64,000 bases of DNA from Streptomyces lienomycini (GCF_027947595.1 NZ_CP116257.1:7376001-7440000); one strand, 5' to 3'; counted from the first letter of the stretch, positions 16,419-27,594 are shown. The notes: generated by a model not told the origin, from the sequence alone. Program-made: numbers and translations.

Positions 16419-16517
16419 TACCAGGGCAGCACGCGCCGCCGGTACCTCTCGTACCCAGGTCGGATCTTCGCCGCACTCGGTGGGTGAAGCCGTAAAACCG
16501 CACGTACCGTCGACTGC

Positions 16518-18917
<2,400 letters not shown>

Positions 18918-18944
18918 CGGTTCTTTGTTGGCTGCGGCGCCGTC

Positions 18945-18971
18945 GTGGCTGGTCGCGCAGTTCCCCGCGCC
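18945..18971. repeat. Dispersed intergenic repeat, copy 1
   Basis: A 27-bp sequence beginning GTGGCTGGTCGCGCAGTT and ending CCCCGCGCC is identical to 43563-43589. I recall this element in many intergenic spaces of Streptomyces chromosomes. Here its right end forms one arm of a terminator hairpin. Confidence 0.8.
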
Positions 18972-18987
18972 TCTGAAAAGGGGCGCG
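18966..18987. terminator. 9-bp stem with GAAA tetraloop between convergent genes
   Basis: CGCGCCTCT pairs with AGGGGCGCG around a GAAA loop, with one G-T wobble. It lies between the P-type ATPase stop and the stop of the convergent sacsin-like gene, so it should serve both. Confidence 0.8.
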
Positions 18988-19015
18988 CTGTACTCCCGTC
19001 GCTTACCAGGAACTG

Positions 19016-22000
19016 TCAGTCGAACCAGCGGTCCCTCGCCAGCTCCCGCGTCCGCGACTCGTCCTCCAGCAGCGCCGCCACCTCGAACCGCCGCGGCCAC
19101 TGCCCCGCCGCCCAGGCGAGGCCCGCGGCCACCCCTTCCAGCGTGGCGGCGTGCAGCGCCCCGTCGTCGGCGAGACGCCAGTCGATCTCCACGCCGTCGA
19201 CGACCAGTTCCTCGTGCTCCACGTACGACGCCGGGGTCCGCGCCCCGAGCAGCCCCCGCACCGGCTCCGGTACGTCGTGCTCGGCGCCCTCGGAGTCGAC
19301 GCGGCCGGTGACGGACTCGCTCAGCCGCCGCACCTGGAACAGCTCGGCCAGCTCGGCGGCCCGGGCCGGGCGGACCGGCAGCAGCGGCACACCGGAGGTG
19401 AAGGGCAGCAGGTCGGGCGAGTCGACCACCACGGCGTCGGCGGCGTCCACCACCGCCACCCGGCCGTCGACCACGGCGCGTACCTCGTCCGGCAGGGTCA
19501 CCTGCTCCGGGTCCAGTTCGGCCAGCGCCCCGTACAGGGCGTGCAGTTGCGCGGCCGTGACCGGGCGGTCCGGGTCGGCGAGGCGGTCCAGGAGCTCGGC
19601 CGCGCCGCCGGGCTCGTCGAGGAGCGCGGCGACCGACGTACGCACGCCCAGCGCCCGCAGTACCTGCTCGTCTTCGAAGCCGGTCGCGTCGGCCTCGTCG
19701 TACAGGCCCCGCAGCAACGGGTCGCCGCCCGCCGCGCGCAGACCGGCCGGGCGGCGCCCGCCGAGCACCGGGTGATCCCGCAGCCACCACGCGGTGTAGG
19801 GCCGTACGACCTCGTGGGTGCCGTCGGGCAGCAGGACGCGCACGGGCTGGACGAGCGCGTCGCGCAGCGGCGGCCGGGACAGCAGGGCGAGGGCCTCGGG
19901 CCAGCGGTCGTCGTCGACGAGGTCGAGGTCGCGCACGGCGACGATCTCGGTGGCGACCGGCGGAACGGGACTGTCCGGGAAGCGGTCCAGGACGTCCTCG
20001 CTCCACACGTCCACGGCATCGAGGAGTCCCGCGTCGTCGGGCTCGGCGAAGTCGCCCTCGCGGGGCTCCAGTTCGTCGGGGTCCAGGACGACGTCGGTGG
20101 CGCGGACGAGGGCGAAGGTGACGAGGACACCGCAGGCGGCCAGCGGTTCGGCGCCCCACCTCTCGGCGAGTTCCGCGTCCACGGCGGCGAGTTCGTCCTC
20201 GCGCATGACCTGGGCGAACGGGCTGCCCGGGAGGACCAGTTCACCCGCCGGGGAGAGTTCGCCGTCCTCGTCCGGCAGGGCGAGGGCGCCCAGCCAGGGT
20301 TCGTCCCCGGGCTCGAGTCCGGCGTCGCGGACCAGGCCGAGGACGGTGTCGGCCAGTTCCTCGGCATCGAGGGCGTCCTCCTCCCAGTTCGCGGCGCCCT
20401 CGTCGTCCAGGGAGGCGGCGACGGCGGCCCTGACCTGCGGGGTGGTGAGCACGGCGCGCGGGGTGGCCGGGAGGGCACCGAGCTTCTCGAGGAGCGGGTG
20501 CGCGGCGTCCGGGTGGGCGACCTTCAGGCCGAGCCGGGTGAGGACCTCCGGGTCGAGCGAGGCGGCCTCCGGGGAGGGCAGCAGCACCTGCCGGGGGCCG
20601 ATGGTCGTACGGCGGTCGGCGAGCGGCACCGGCAGCCCGGACAGCCGGTCGGGGTCGACCCCGGCGAGGCTGTCGTACAGGCGCCGCCACCAGCCGGGGG
20701 CCTTCTCCAGCCCCGCCAGCCGGTCGATCGCGTCCGTCAGCGGCACCCGGGCCACGCCCAGCGTGCGCAGCTCGGCACGGCGCTCCAGGCCGGCGGGCAG
20801 CAGCGTCGGCAGCACCTCGGCCAGCACCCGCACCGTGTCGGCGCCCGCGCCCTCCACCACCTCGGCGTCGCGCGGCCGCAGCGACTCCGGAAGGTCGTCC
20901 TCCGCGTCCCGGCCCCCGGAGGGGAGGGCGGGCGGCAGGAAGGAGGTGCGCGGCAGCCGGTCGAGGATCGCCTGCCGCAGCGCGCCGTCCAGTTCGCCCC
21001 GGCCCAGCGCGCCGGGCACCAGGTCGATGAGGCCGGTGGAGACGGGCCGCCAGTCGGCGAGGAGCCCGGCGTAGGCGTCGGCGGCCCGTTCCGTCAGGAA
21101 GTCGGTGAGCGGCCCCGGCGCGGTGTGCCGGCGGGTGGCGTCCAGCGGGAAGGAAGCGATGAGCAGCGCGGGCACGCCGAGCGGTTCGTCGCTGGGGGTG
21201 GGCGCGTGGACCACGGGGCTGGTGCGGGGGCGTTCGGGGGCGCCGTCGGCGTCGACGGGCACCGCCCAGGTCACGGACCAGTGCGGGCGCAGCCGCTCCT
21301 CGACCGGCCGGTCGGCCAGGAGGCCGGGGGTGAGCGGGCCGTGCGCGGCGGCGGTGCGCCACCGGGTGACGCCTTCCCGGGAGTCCTCCACGACGGTCAG
21401 CGAGTCCTCGACGCGACGGGAGAGGGTGCGCGCCTCGTCCCCGGCCTCGATCACCACCTCCGCCAGGCCCGGCAGGGCGAGGAGCAGGGCGTCGTCCACG
21501 GCGTGCAGGAGCCGCTCGGCGAGGTCGGCGGCGGCCGTGTCGCGCAGCGGCAGGATGACGGCCGTGTCGTACGGCGCGGGGGCGCTGCCCTCGGCGGGCA
21601 ACGGCAGCCGCAGCAGCGGTACGTGCCCGTCGCGGCGCCGGATCTCGTCCCCGAGGCCGGGGCTGTGCCGGGCGGTGTCGGCGGCCAGGTCGCGGGCCTC
21701 GGCCAGGGACCAGCGCACCCCGCCGTGCCGTCCGACCACGGCGGGCTCGTCGGTGACGGCCAGGACGGCGGCGAAGCCCACGCCGAACCGGCCGACCGAG
21801 CCGTCCCCCGCGTCCCGCTTGGCGGAGGCGCGCAGCGTGGACAGCGACTCGACGCCGGTCGCGTCCAGCGGGGCGCCGGTGTTGGCGGCGACGAGGACGC
21901 CGTCGCGCAGGGTCAGCCGGAGCCGGCCGGGCACGCCGGCCCGTGCGGCGGCGTCGGCGGCGTTCTGCGCCAGCTCGACGACCAGCCGGTCGCGGTAGCC

Positions 22001-22144
22001 GCCGAGGACGAGGTCCTCCTCCGCGTTGGCGTCCTCACGGAACCGGGCCGGGCTCGTCGCCCACGCGTCCAGCACCCCGCGCCGCAGCCGTGCCGTACCG
22101 AACGGATCGGCACCCTCGGCGGCAGGCCGTACGAACATGCTCAC
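19016..22144 (-). CDS. Sacsin/HSP90-type N-terminal ATPase-domain protein
   Basis: The protein has 1042 residues and a GHKL ATPase at the N terminus: N-box VVELAQNAADA (about residues 55-65), the second motif GVLVAANTGAPLD, and the glycine motif GRFGVGFAAVLAV. The remaining 900 residues are acidic, Leu/Ala/Asp-rich and resemble sacsin-repeat proteins rather than HSP90, with no HSP90 middle-domain signature that I recognise. I place the start at GTG 22142-22144 (AGGAGAG just upstream); ATG at 22136-22138 and 22157-22159 are alternatives. Streptomyces carry one such protein with no assigned role. A chaperone or ATP-switch role is inferred from the fold only. Downstream it meets a shared terminator. 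Confidence 0.82.
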   Translation of the reverse strand: MSMFVRPAAEGADPFGTARLRRGVLDAWATSPARFREDANAEEDLVLGGYRDRLVVELAQNAADAAARAGVPGRLRLTLRDGVLVAANTGAPLDATGVESLSTLRASAKRDAGDGSVGRFGVGFAAVLAVTDEPAVVGRHGGVRWSLAEARDLAADTARHSPGLGDEIRRRDGHVPLLRLPLPAEGSAPAPYDTAVILPLRDTAAADLAERLLHAVDDALLLALPGLAEVVIEAGDEARTLSRRVEDSLTVVEDSREGVTRWRTAAAHGPLTPGLLADRPVEERLRPHWSVTWAVPVDADGAPERPRTSPVVHAPTPSDEPLGVPALLIASFPLDATRRHTAPGPLTDFLTERAADAYAGLLADWRPVSTGLIDLVPGALGRGELDGALRQAILDRLPRTSFLPPALPSGGRDAEDDLPESLRPRDAEVVEGAGADTVRVLAEVLPTLLPAGLERRAELRTLGVARVPLTDAIDRLAGLEKAPGWWRRLYDSLAGVDPDRLSGLPVPLADRRTTIGPRQVLLPSPEAASLDPEVLTRLGLKVAHPDAAHPLLEKLGALPATPRAVLTTPQVRAAVAASLDDEGAANWEEDALDAEELADTVLGLVRDAGLEPGDEPWLGALALPDEDGELSPAGELVLPGSPFAQVMREDELAAVDAELAERWGAEPLAACGVLVTFALVRATDVVLDPDELEPREGDFAEPDDAGLLDAVDVWSEDVLDRFPDSPVPPVATEIVAVRDLDLVDDDRWPEALALLSRPPLRDALVQPVRVLLPDGTHEVVRPYTAWWLRDHPVLGGRRPAGLRAAGGDPLLRGLYDEADATGFEDEQVLRALGVRTSVAALLDEPGGAAELLDRLADPDRPVTAAQLHALYGALAELDPEQVTLPDEVRAVVDGRVAVVDAADAVVVDSPDLLPFTSGVPLLPVRPARAAELAELFQVRRLSESVTGRVDSEGAEHDVPEPVRGLLGARTPASYVEHEELVVDGVEIDWRLADDGALHAATLEGVAAGLAWAAGQWPRRFEVAALLEDESRTRELARDRWFD

Positions 22145-22228
22145 GGTGACTCTCCTCATCGACGGACCACGAAGGTACCGCCCCCAGGAACGCCGACCGG
22201 CACCCGCCGCCCCTCCCCGACGCCCCGA

Positions 22229-22324
22229 CCGGCGCTTGAGGACGAGGCCGGCATCAATCAGCCCGTCCGGCGTTTGAGGGCGAGGCCGTCAAGGCCGACG
22301 GGGGTCTGGGGGCGCAGCCCCCAG
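22229..22324. repeat. Streptomyces intergenic repeat with terminator hairpin
   Basis: Two 22-bp copies differing at two bases (22229-22250 and 22267-22288, both starting CCGGCG and holding TTGAGG) precede the hairpin CTGGGGGC-GCA-GCCCCCAG (22306-22324, 8 perfect pairs). I recall this combination between many Streptomyces genes. It lies in the 226-bp gap upstream of the sacsin-like gene and downstream of the DUF3027 gene, and probably terminates the latter. Confidence 0.8.
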
Positions 22325-22370
22325 GGACCGACCCCAGCCACACGCACCCGCGCCGAAGATCGCACCGGCC

Positions 22371-23297
22371 CTACGAATGCCCCAGCTCCGCCGACGCCTG
22401 GTCCTCACTCACCGCCACCGACCCGGAATCCGCGGCCGGCCGCAACGGAAACGGATCCACCCGCGTCTCGTCGATCACCGGCGGAGCCACCCGCGGCGGC
22501 TTCGGCATCACCGCCGCCTCGGAGTGCCCCCCGCACCCGTAGGCCAGCGACACCACGTGCCCGTCGGCCGGGGAGAACTCGTTGGCGCACACCCCGAAGG
22601 CCTGCCCGAGCGAGCCGCCGATCCGGGCGAGGAAGCCGCAGCTGACGCAGGAGGCCGGGGCCGCCTGGGCCATCGCGGTCTTCGGGCCGTAGCCGTCCTC
22701 CCAGCGGTCCGCGGCGACGTGCAGCCCGTACCGGGACAGCACCCGCGTGCGGCGCAGCCCCAGCTCCTCGGCGACCGCCGAGATCGTGCCGCGGGCCGGG
22801 ACGGTGGACAGCTCGGCGGGCGGCCCGGCCGTGACCTCGGCGTCCTCGGCCTCGACCAGGTCGGCCATCTCGTGGGAGACGGCGGAGTTGGGCGGCGGCT
22901 CGTCCTCACCGGTCCAGCCGGGCTCGAGCCGCAGATCCTCCGCGTCGGTGGGCAGCAGATCGCCGGGGCCCATGTCGCCGGGGCGCAGCCGCTCGCTCCA
23001 CGGCACCCACTCGGGGGCCAGCAGCGCGTCGGGGCCGGGCAGCAGCACCGCCTCGTCCACCGTGACGAGCTTGGCCCGGGAGGCGCGGGCCACCGTGACG
23101 GCCCAGCGCCAGCCCCGGTAGCCCATCTCCTTGCAGGCGAAGTAGTGCGTGACGACCCGGTCGCCCTCCGACACCATGCCCTCGTGCTCGCCGACGACGC
23201 CGGGTGCGGCGGCCTCCTCGGCTGCGGCGCGGGCGAGGTCGAGGGCCTCGGCGCACAGGCGGTCAGGGGTGCGGCTTCGCGTTGTCGCTGCGCTCAC
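22371..23297 (-). CDS. DUF3027 protein
   Basis: The protein has 308 residues. It contains ALDLARAAAEEAAAPGVVGEH, then VVTHYFACKEMGYRGWRWAV with the conserved Trp/Tyr residues of DUF3027, EWVPWSERLRPGDMGPGDLL, and a later Cys-containing region ASCVSCGFLARIGGSLGQAF, then FGVCANEFSPADGHVVSL and AYGCGGHSEA. The spaced cysteines (CVSC, GVCAN, YGCGGH) may bind a metal. I chose the GTG at 23295-23297, because upstream codons are Arg-rich and non-conserved. DUF3027 is a Streptomyces/actinobacterial family of unknown function. The gene is divergent from the MFS transporter across a 332-bp gap. Confidence 0.85.
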   Translation of the reverse strand: MSAATTRSRTPDRLCAEALDLARAAAEEAAAPGVVGEHEGMVSEGDRVVTHYFACKEMGYRGWRWAVTVARASRAKLVTVDEAVLLPGPDALLAPEWVPWSERLRPGDMGPGDLLPTDAEDLRLEPGWTGEDEPPPNSAVSHEMADLVEAEDAEVTAGPPAELSTVPARGTISAVAEELGLRRTRVLSRYGLHVAADRWEDGYGPKTAMAQAAPASCVSCGFLARIGGSLGQAFGVCANEFSPADGHVVSLAYGCGGHSEAAVMPKPPRVAPPVIDETRVDPFPLRPAADSGSVAVSEDQASAELGHS

Positions 23298-23629
23298 AGG
23301 TATCGCTTCTCTCCATACGCCGTCTCTCGAGTGCGCCGCTGTGTGCGAGGGGCGGACGGAGCGGACCTGTGGACCGCGTCGACGTCCGCGCCCGATCGCG
23401 CTCGGGCGCACCTACGTCATCCATTCTGCGGGATGGCCGTACGGCGCGCGGCCGAGAACGTTCGCCACGGCGCGCTAGGCACGCTACCTGCTCAGGTGCG
23501 CTGGGCCTACACCGACGGGAGTTTCGGCGGGGTACGGTCCGGTGTTCCCGGGCGGTGTCACCCGACTCGATCACCGCCATACGTGCCGTATCGACGCTAC
23601 AGCCGCCACTCTCGGGGCACTATGACGGG
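23298..23629. other. Divergent intergenic region without a recognised gene
   Basis: This 332-bp gap separates the starts of DUF3027 and an MFS transporter. It holds a hairpin GCGCCCGA-N6-TCGGGCGC (23387-23408) and otherwise no clear operator. A 105-codon open frame on the minus strand is Arg/Ser-rich with no start signal and is not treated as a gene. Confidence 0.6.
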
Positions 23630-25021
23630 GTGGCAGCCGCACGGACGGAGTTCAAGAGCGGGAGCCGGCGGCGCGGCCCCGGCCCCCGGTTGCGTGCGCT
23701 CGGCCGGGCACTGCGCCTGCCGGTGACCGGTACCGCGCGCGGCATCCGCCGGGCGACACACGCGCACGGCGCGGGCGAGTCGGGCCTCGGCAAGCTGATC
23801 GAACTGCACGCGGTGAACGGCGCGGGCGACGTGATGATCACCGTCGCCCTGGCCTCCACCGTCTTCTTCTCCGTCCCCACCGACGAGGCCCGCGGCCGGG
23901 TCGCGCTGTACCTCGCCATCACCATGGCGCCGTTCACGCTCCTCGCGCCGGTGATCGGCCCGCTCCTGGACCGGCTGCCGCACGGCCGCCGCGCCGCGAT
24001 GGCGTGCGCGATGGCGGCGCGGGCCCTGCTCGCGCTGGTGCTGTCGGGGGCGGTCGTCACCGGCGGCATCGAGCTGTACCCGGCCGCGTTGGGCGTGCTG
24101 GTCGCCTCGAAGGCGTACGGCGTGGTCAGAAGCGCGGTGGTGCCGCGGCTGCTGCCGCCCCGGGTGTCCCTGGTGAAGGCGAACTCGCGGGTCACGCTGG
24201 GCGGGCTGCTGGCCACCGGCGTCGCCGCGCCGATCGGTGCGGGACTCCAGCAGGTCGGGCCGCGGTGGCCGCTGTACGGCGCCTTCCTGATCTTCGTCGC
24301 GGGGACGGTCCTGTCGTTCACGCTGCCGCGCAAGGTGGACTCGGCGCGCGGCGAGGACCGGGCCCTGCTCGCGGCGGACGAGGAGCACCTGCCGGGGCCC
24401 CTGCGGGGGCGGGGCAAGCGCCCGGGGCTGCGCACGGTGGGCCCGGCGGTGACGCACGCGCTGGCCGCCAACGCCGGCATCCGCTGCCTGACCGGCTTCC
24501 TGATCTTCTTCCTGGCCTTCCTGCTGCGCGTGCACCCGATGACCGGCCAGAGCGCGGCCGTGTCGCTGGGCATAGTGGGCGTCGCGGCCGGTGCGGGCAA
24601 CGCGCTGGGCACGGCGGTCGGCGCGTGGCTGCGCTCCCGGGCGCCGGAGATCATCATCGTGACGGTCGTCGCGATCGTGCTGGGCGTCGCCGTGGTGTCC
24701 GCCGTGTTCTTCAGCGCGTTCCTGGTGGCGTGCCTGGCGGCGGTCGCCGGGTTCGCGCAGGCGCTGGCCAAGCTGTCCCTGGACGCGCTGATCCAGCGGG
24801 ACGTGCCGGAACTGGTGCGCACGTCGGCGTTCGCGCGCTCGGAGACGCTGCTCCAGGTCTCCTGGGTGTTCGGCGGCGCGGTCGGCATCGTCCTGCCGCT
24901 CAACGGCACGCTGGGCCTGTCGGTGGCCGCCGCGATCATCGCCGCCGGGTGGCTGACGACCGTACGGGGGTTGGTCGACTCGGCACGGCACGGAGGACCC
25001 GCGCGGCCGAGGGTGGCGTGA
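23630..25021 (+). CDS. MFS transporter
   Basis: The protein has 463 residues. After an Arg-rich, positively charged N terminus come about 10-12 spans, starting with LIELHAVNGAGDVMITVALA. Family marks include APVIGPLLDRLPHGRR in the loop after helix 2, YGVVRSAVVPRLLPPRVSLV in helix 4, and VELVRTSAFARSE-like text (ELVRTSAFARSETLLQVSW) in the last third. It resembles the MFS_1 transporters of unknown substrate found next to DUF3027 in Streptomyces. The GTG at 23630 is chosen because it starts the conserved Arg-rich lead. The gene is followed after 58 bp by a lipoprotein gene. Confidence 0.85.
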   Translation: MAAARTEFKSGSRRRGPGPRLRALGRALRLPVTGTARGIRRATHAHGAGESGLGKLIELHAVNGAGDVMITVALASTVFFSVPTDEARGRVALYLAITMAPFTLLAPVIGPLLDRLPHGRRAAMACAMAARALLALVLSGAVVTGGIELYPAALGVLVASKAYGVVRSAVVPRLLPPRVSLVKANSRVTLGGLLATGVAAPIGAGLQQVGPRWPLYGAFLIFVAGTVLSFTLPRKVDSARGEDRALLAADEEHLPGPLRGRGKRPGLRTVGPAVTHALAANAGIRCLTGFLIFFLAFLLRVHPMTGQSAAVSLGIVGVAAGAGNALGTAVGAWLRSRAPEIIIVTVVAIVLGVAVVSAVFFSAFLVACLAAVAGFAQALAKLSLDALIQRDVPELVRTSAFARSETLLQVSWVFGGAVGIVLPLNGTLGLSVAAAIIAAGWLTTVRGLVDSARHGGPARPRVA

Positions 25022-25079
25022 CCACGCCACGCCGTACCCAGGTGGGGGGCGGGGCGGGGGCGCCGTATAGCCTTCCGCC

Positions 25080-25589
25080 ATGACCACGTTGCCCCGCGGC
25101 ACCGCCGCTATCGGACACCGCGTTGTGCGACGCCGCCGCGCCGTCGCCGCCGTAGGCGCCGTGTCCGCCGGACTGCTCCTGCTGTCCGCCTGTGACGAGC
25201 CGACCCCGATCTCGACGATCACGGTCGGCAGTGACTCCGTCACCTCCGAGGCGACCTGCGGCGGTGAGGGCAAGACCCTCTCCGCCGACGAGATCACCAA
25301 GTGCCTGCAGGACAAGGACGCGAAGTCCATCAAGGTCGACCAGGACGAGACCGTCCGCTTCGGCGTCGACCCGGACGTCGCCGACAAGCACTGGACGATC
25401 CTGATGAACGGTCAGCAGCTGGTCGAGGACAGCGACAAGACCTACCGCACCGTGCCGGGCAGCGTGTTCTTCAACGCGCAGTACGGCGCGGAGGGCAACT
25501 CGACGAACGTCGCCGTCGCCGCCCGTGACGGCAAGGACGGCAGCCAGAACATCACCGGTGTGTGGGTCTTCGAGCTGAAGAAGGACTGA
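25080..25589 (+). CDS. DUF2771 lipoprotein
   Basis: The protein has 169 residues. A twin-Arg-rich N terminus RVVRRRRAVAAVGAV precedes the hydrophobic stretch and the lipobox LLLLSAC, so the mature protein starts at Cys and is anchored to the outer face of the membrane. The mature part has ITVGSDSVTSEATC and a later strand HWTILMNGQQLVEDSD, matching DUF2771. Function is unknown. The 3' end overlaps the start proposed for mqnB by 28 bp, so they may be co-transcribed, although no functional link to menaquinone synthesis is known. Confidence 0.88.
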   Translation: MTTLPRGTAAIGHRVVRRRRAVAAVGAVSAGLLLLSACDEPTPISTITVGSDSVTSEATCGGEGKTLSADEITKCLQDKDAKSIKVDQDETVRFGVDPDVADKHWTILMNGQQLVEDSDKTYRTVPGSVFFNAQYGAEGNSTNVAVAARDGKDGSQNITGVWVFELKKD

Positions 25590-26317
25590 CCGCCACGTCC
25601 CCCGCGCGCATCCTCGTGGCCACCGCGGTCCCCGTCGAACGGGACGCGGTGGCTCGGGCGTTCCCCGCGCCGGGCGCGCAGGTGCCCCGTCCCGGGGTCG
25701 TCCTGCACCGCCTGCCGGACGGCTGGGACCTGCTCGCCGCCGGGGTCGGCCCCGCCCTCGCCGCCGCCTCCGCGGCCGCCGCCCTGACCGCGGCGGCCCT
25801 CGACGGTGCGCCCTACGACCTGGTCGTCTCGACCGGTATCGGCGGCGGCTTCGTACCGGACGCGCCCGTCGGCTCGCTCGTCGTCGCCGACGCGGTCACC
25901 GCGGCCGACCTGGGCGCCGAGACCGCCGACGGGTTCCTGCCCGTCACCGAACTCGGCTTCGGCACCGTCACCCACCATCCGCCCGCCGGCCTCGTCGCCG
26001 CCGTGGCCGACGCGACCGGCGCCCGCCCCGGCACGGTCCTCACCGGCTCCACCGTCACCGGCACCGCCGCGCGCGCCGCGCTGCTGCGCGAGCGCCACCC
26101 GCGTGCCCTGGCCGAGGCGATGGAGGGCTTCGGCGTCGCCGAGGCCGCCGCCGCGCACGGCGTGCCGGTGCTGGAGCTGCGCGCGGTCTCCAATCCGGTC
26201 GGCCCGCGCGACCGGGCCGCCTGGCGCATCGGCGAGGCCCTCGCGGCGCTGACGGACGCCTTCGGGAAGCTCGCCCCCGCCCTCAGGAGTTGGAACCCCC
26301 ATGACGGACACCACTGA
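25562..26317 (+). CDS. mqnB: Futalosine hydrolase
   Basis: The protein has up to 251 residues. It removes the base from (aminodeoxy)futalosine to yield dehypoxanthine futalosine in the alternative menaquinone route. The nucleoside-hydrolase core is visible: RILVATAVPVERDAV, VVSTGIGGGFVPDAPVGSLV, and AEAMEGFGVAEAAAAHGVPVLELRAVSN. The last carries the conserved Glu and Asn of the purine-nucleoside phosphorylase/hydrolase fold (read as MEGFGVAEAA and ELRAVSN). The GTG at 25562 overlaps the lipoprotein and is uncertain; the family match begins about 15 codons later. Its own stop overlaps mqnD by 17 bp. Both are Mqn enzymes, which confirms the call. Confidence 0.88.
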   Translation: MGLRAEEGLTATSPARILVATAVPVERDAVARAFPAPGAQVPRPGVVLHRLPDGWDLLAAGVGPALAAASAAAALTAAALDGAPYDLVVSTGIGGGFVPDAPVGSLVVADAVTAADLGAETADGFLPVTELGFGTVTHHPPAGLVAAVADATGARPGTVLTGSTVTGTAARAALLRERHPRALAEAMEGFGVAEAAAAHGVPVLELRAVSNPVGPRDRAAWRIGEALAALTDAFGKLAPALRSWNPHDGHH

Positions 26318-27176
26318 CACGACCGACGCGACCGCCGGGCCCCTGCGGATCGCCTACTCCCCCTGCCCGAACGACACCTTCGTCTTCGACGCCCTCGCCC
26401 ACGGCCGGGTCCCGGGCGCCCCCGCGCTCGACGTGACGTTCGCGGACATCGACATTACCAACGGCATGGCCGAGCGCGGCGAGGGGGACGTGCTGAAGGT
26501 GTCGTACGCCGTCCTGCCCTACGTCCTCGGCGACTACGCCCTGCTGCCCTGCGGGGGTGCGCTGGGCCGGGGCTGCGGGCCGCTGGTGCTGACCCGGGAG
26601 GCGGGCGCGGACCTGCGGGGGCGCACGGTGGCGGTGCCGAGCGAGACGTCCACGGCGTACCTGCTCTTCCGCCTGTGGGCGGCGGACACCGTGCCCGGCG
26701 GCGTCGGCGAGATCGTCGTCATGCCGTTCCACGAGATCATGCCGGCCGTGCGGGACGGGAAGGTCGACGCGGGCCTCGTCATCCACGAGGCGCGCTTCAC
26801 GTACCAGAACTACGGGCTGCACAAGCTCGCCGACATGGGTGAGCACTGGGAGCGCACCACCGGCCTGCCGATCCCGCTCGGCGCGATCATCGCCAGGCGG
26901 TCCCTGGGCGAGGAGACGCTGAACCGCCTGGCGGAGTCGGTCCGCGCCTCGGTCCGCGCGGCCTGGGACGACCCGGAGGTGTCCCGGCCGTACGTCATGG
27001 AGCACGCCCAGGAGATGGACCCGGCCGTCGCCGACCAGCACATCGGGCTGTACGTCAACGAGTTCACCGCCGACCTCGGCGAGGACGGCTACGCGGCGGT
27101 CCGGGGCCTGCTGACCCGCGCGGCGGCCGAGGGACTCGTACCGGCCCTCGGCCCGGACGCGCTGACGTTCCCGTAG
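26301..27176 (+). CDS. mqnD: 1,4-dihydroxy-6-naphthoate synthase
   Basis: The protein has 291 residues in a periplasmic-binding-protein fold. It catalyses the last ring-forming step of the futalosine pathway, from cyclic dehypoxanthine futalosine to 1,4-dihydroxy-6-naphthoate. Diagnostic stretches are IAYSPCPNDTFVFDALAHG, LKVSYAVLPYVLGDYALL, VPSETSTAYLLFRLW, GLVIHEARFTYQNYGL (with the active-site His) and GLPIPLGAIIARRS. A good AGGAG lies 12 nt before the ATG at 26301. Menaquinone supports respiration, and mqnA and mqnC are not in this window, as in S. coelicolor where they lie apart. Confidence 0.95.
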   Translation: MTDTTDTTDATAGPLRIAYSPCPNDTFVFDALAHGRVPGAPALDVTFADIDITNGMAERGEGDVLKVSYAVLPYVLGDYALLPCGGALGRGCGPLVLTREAGADLRGRTVAVPSETSTAYLLFRLWAADTVPGGVGEIVVMPFHEIMPAVRDGKVDAGLVIHEARFTYQNYGLHKLADMGEHWERTTGLPIPLGAIIARRSLGEETLNRLAESVRASVRAAWDDPEVSRPYVMEHAQEMDPAVADQHIGLYVNEFTADLGEDGYAAVRGLLTRAAAEGLVPALGPDALTFP

Positions 27177-27189
27177 CGGGGGCGGCGGG

Positions 27190-27573
27190 TCAGACGTCGA
27201 GTTGGTCGGCGACCGCGCGGAGCAGTCCGGCGATCTTCTTGCCGGCCGTCTTCTCGGGGTAGCGGCCGCGCTCCAGCATCGGGGTGATGTTCTCCAGGAG
27301 GGTCGTCAGGTCCTGCACGATGGAGGCCAGCTCGTCCGGCTTCTTGCGCTGCGCGGCCGCGACCGACGGGGCCGGGTCGAGGAGGGCGAGCGACAGGGCC
27401 TGGTCACCGCGCTGACCGGCGACGACACCGAACTCGACGCGCTGGCCGGGCTTCAGCGCCTCGACTCCGGCAGGCAGGACCGAGGAGTGCACGAAGACGT
27501 CGCCGCCGTCGTCGCGGGAGAGGAAGCCGAAGCCCTTCTCACTGTTGAACCACTTGACCTTGCCGGTAGGCAC
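27190..27573 (-). CDS. Cold-shock domain protein with C-terminal helical extension
   Basis: The protein has 127 residues. Residues 1-66 are a cold-shock domain: [20 protein letters not shown] with RNP1-like KGFGFL, then [12 protein letters not shown] with RNP2-like VFVH, and [18 protein letters not shown]. The GTG start at 27571-27573 is supported by the family N terminus. The remaining 60 residues are an unusual extension with two predicted helices ([17 protein letters not shown], then [12 protein letters not shown]) joined by [11 protein letters not shown]. Many actinobacterial CspA-like proteins are only 67 residues. The extension may mediate dimerisation or a partner contact. It binds single-stranded RNA or DNA by family. 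Confidence 0.92.
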   Translation of the reverse strand: MPTGKVKWFNSEKGFGFLSRDDGGDVFVHSSVLPAGVEALKPGQRVEFGVVAGQRGDQALSLALLDPAPSVAAAQRKKPDELASIVQDLTTLLENITPMLERGRYPEKTAGKKIAGLLRAVADQLDV

Positions 27574-27594
27574 GTCTGTCCTCGTCCTCGTACT

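Noticed and set aside
23263..23580. A 105-codon minus-strand frame upstream of DUF3027
   Set aside because: Arg/Ser/Pro-rich, overlaps the DUF3027 start, and has no start signal.
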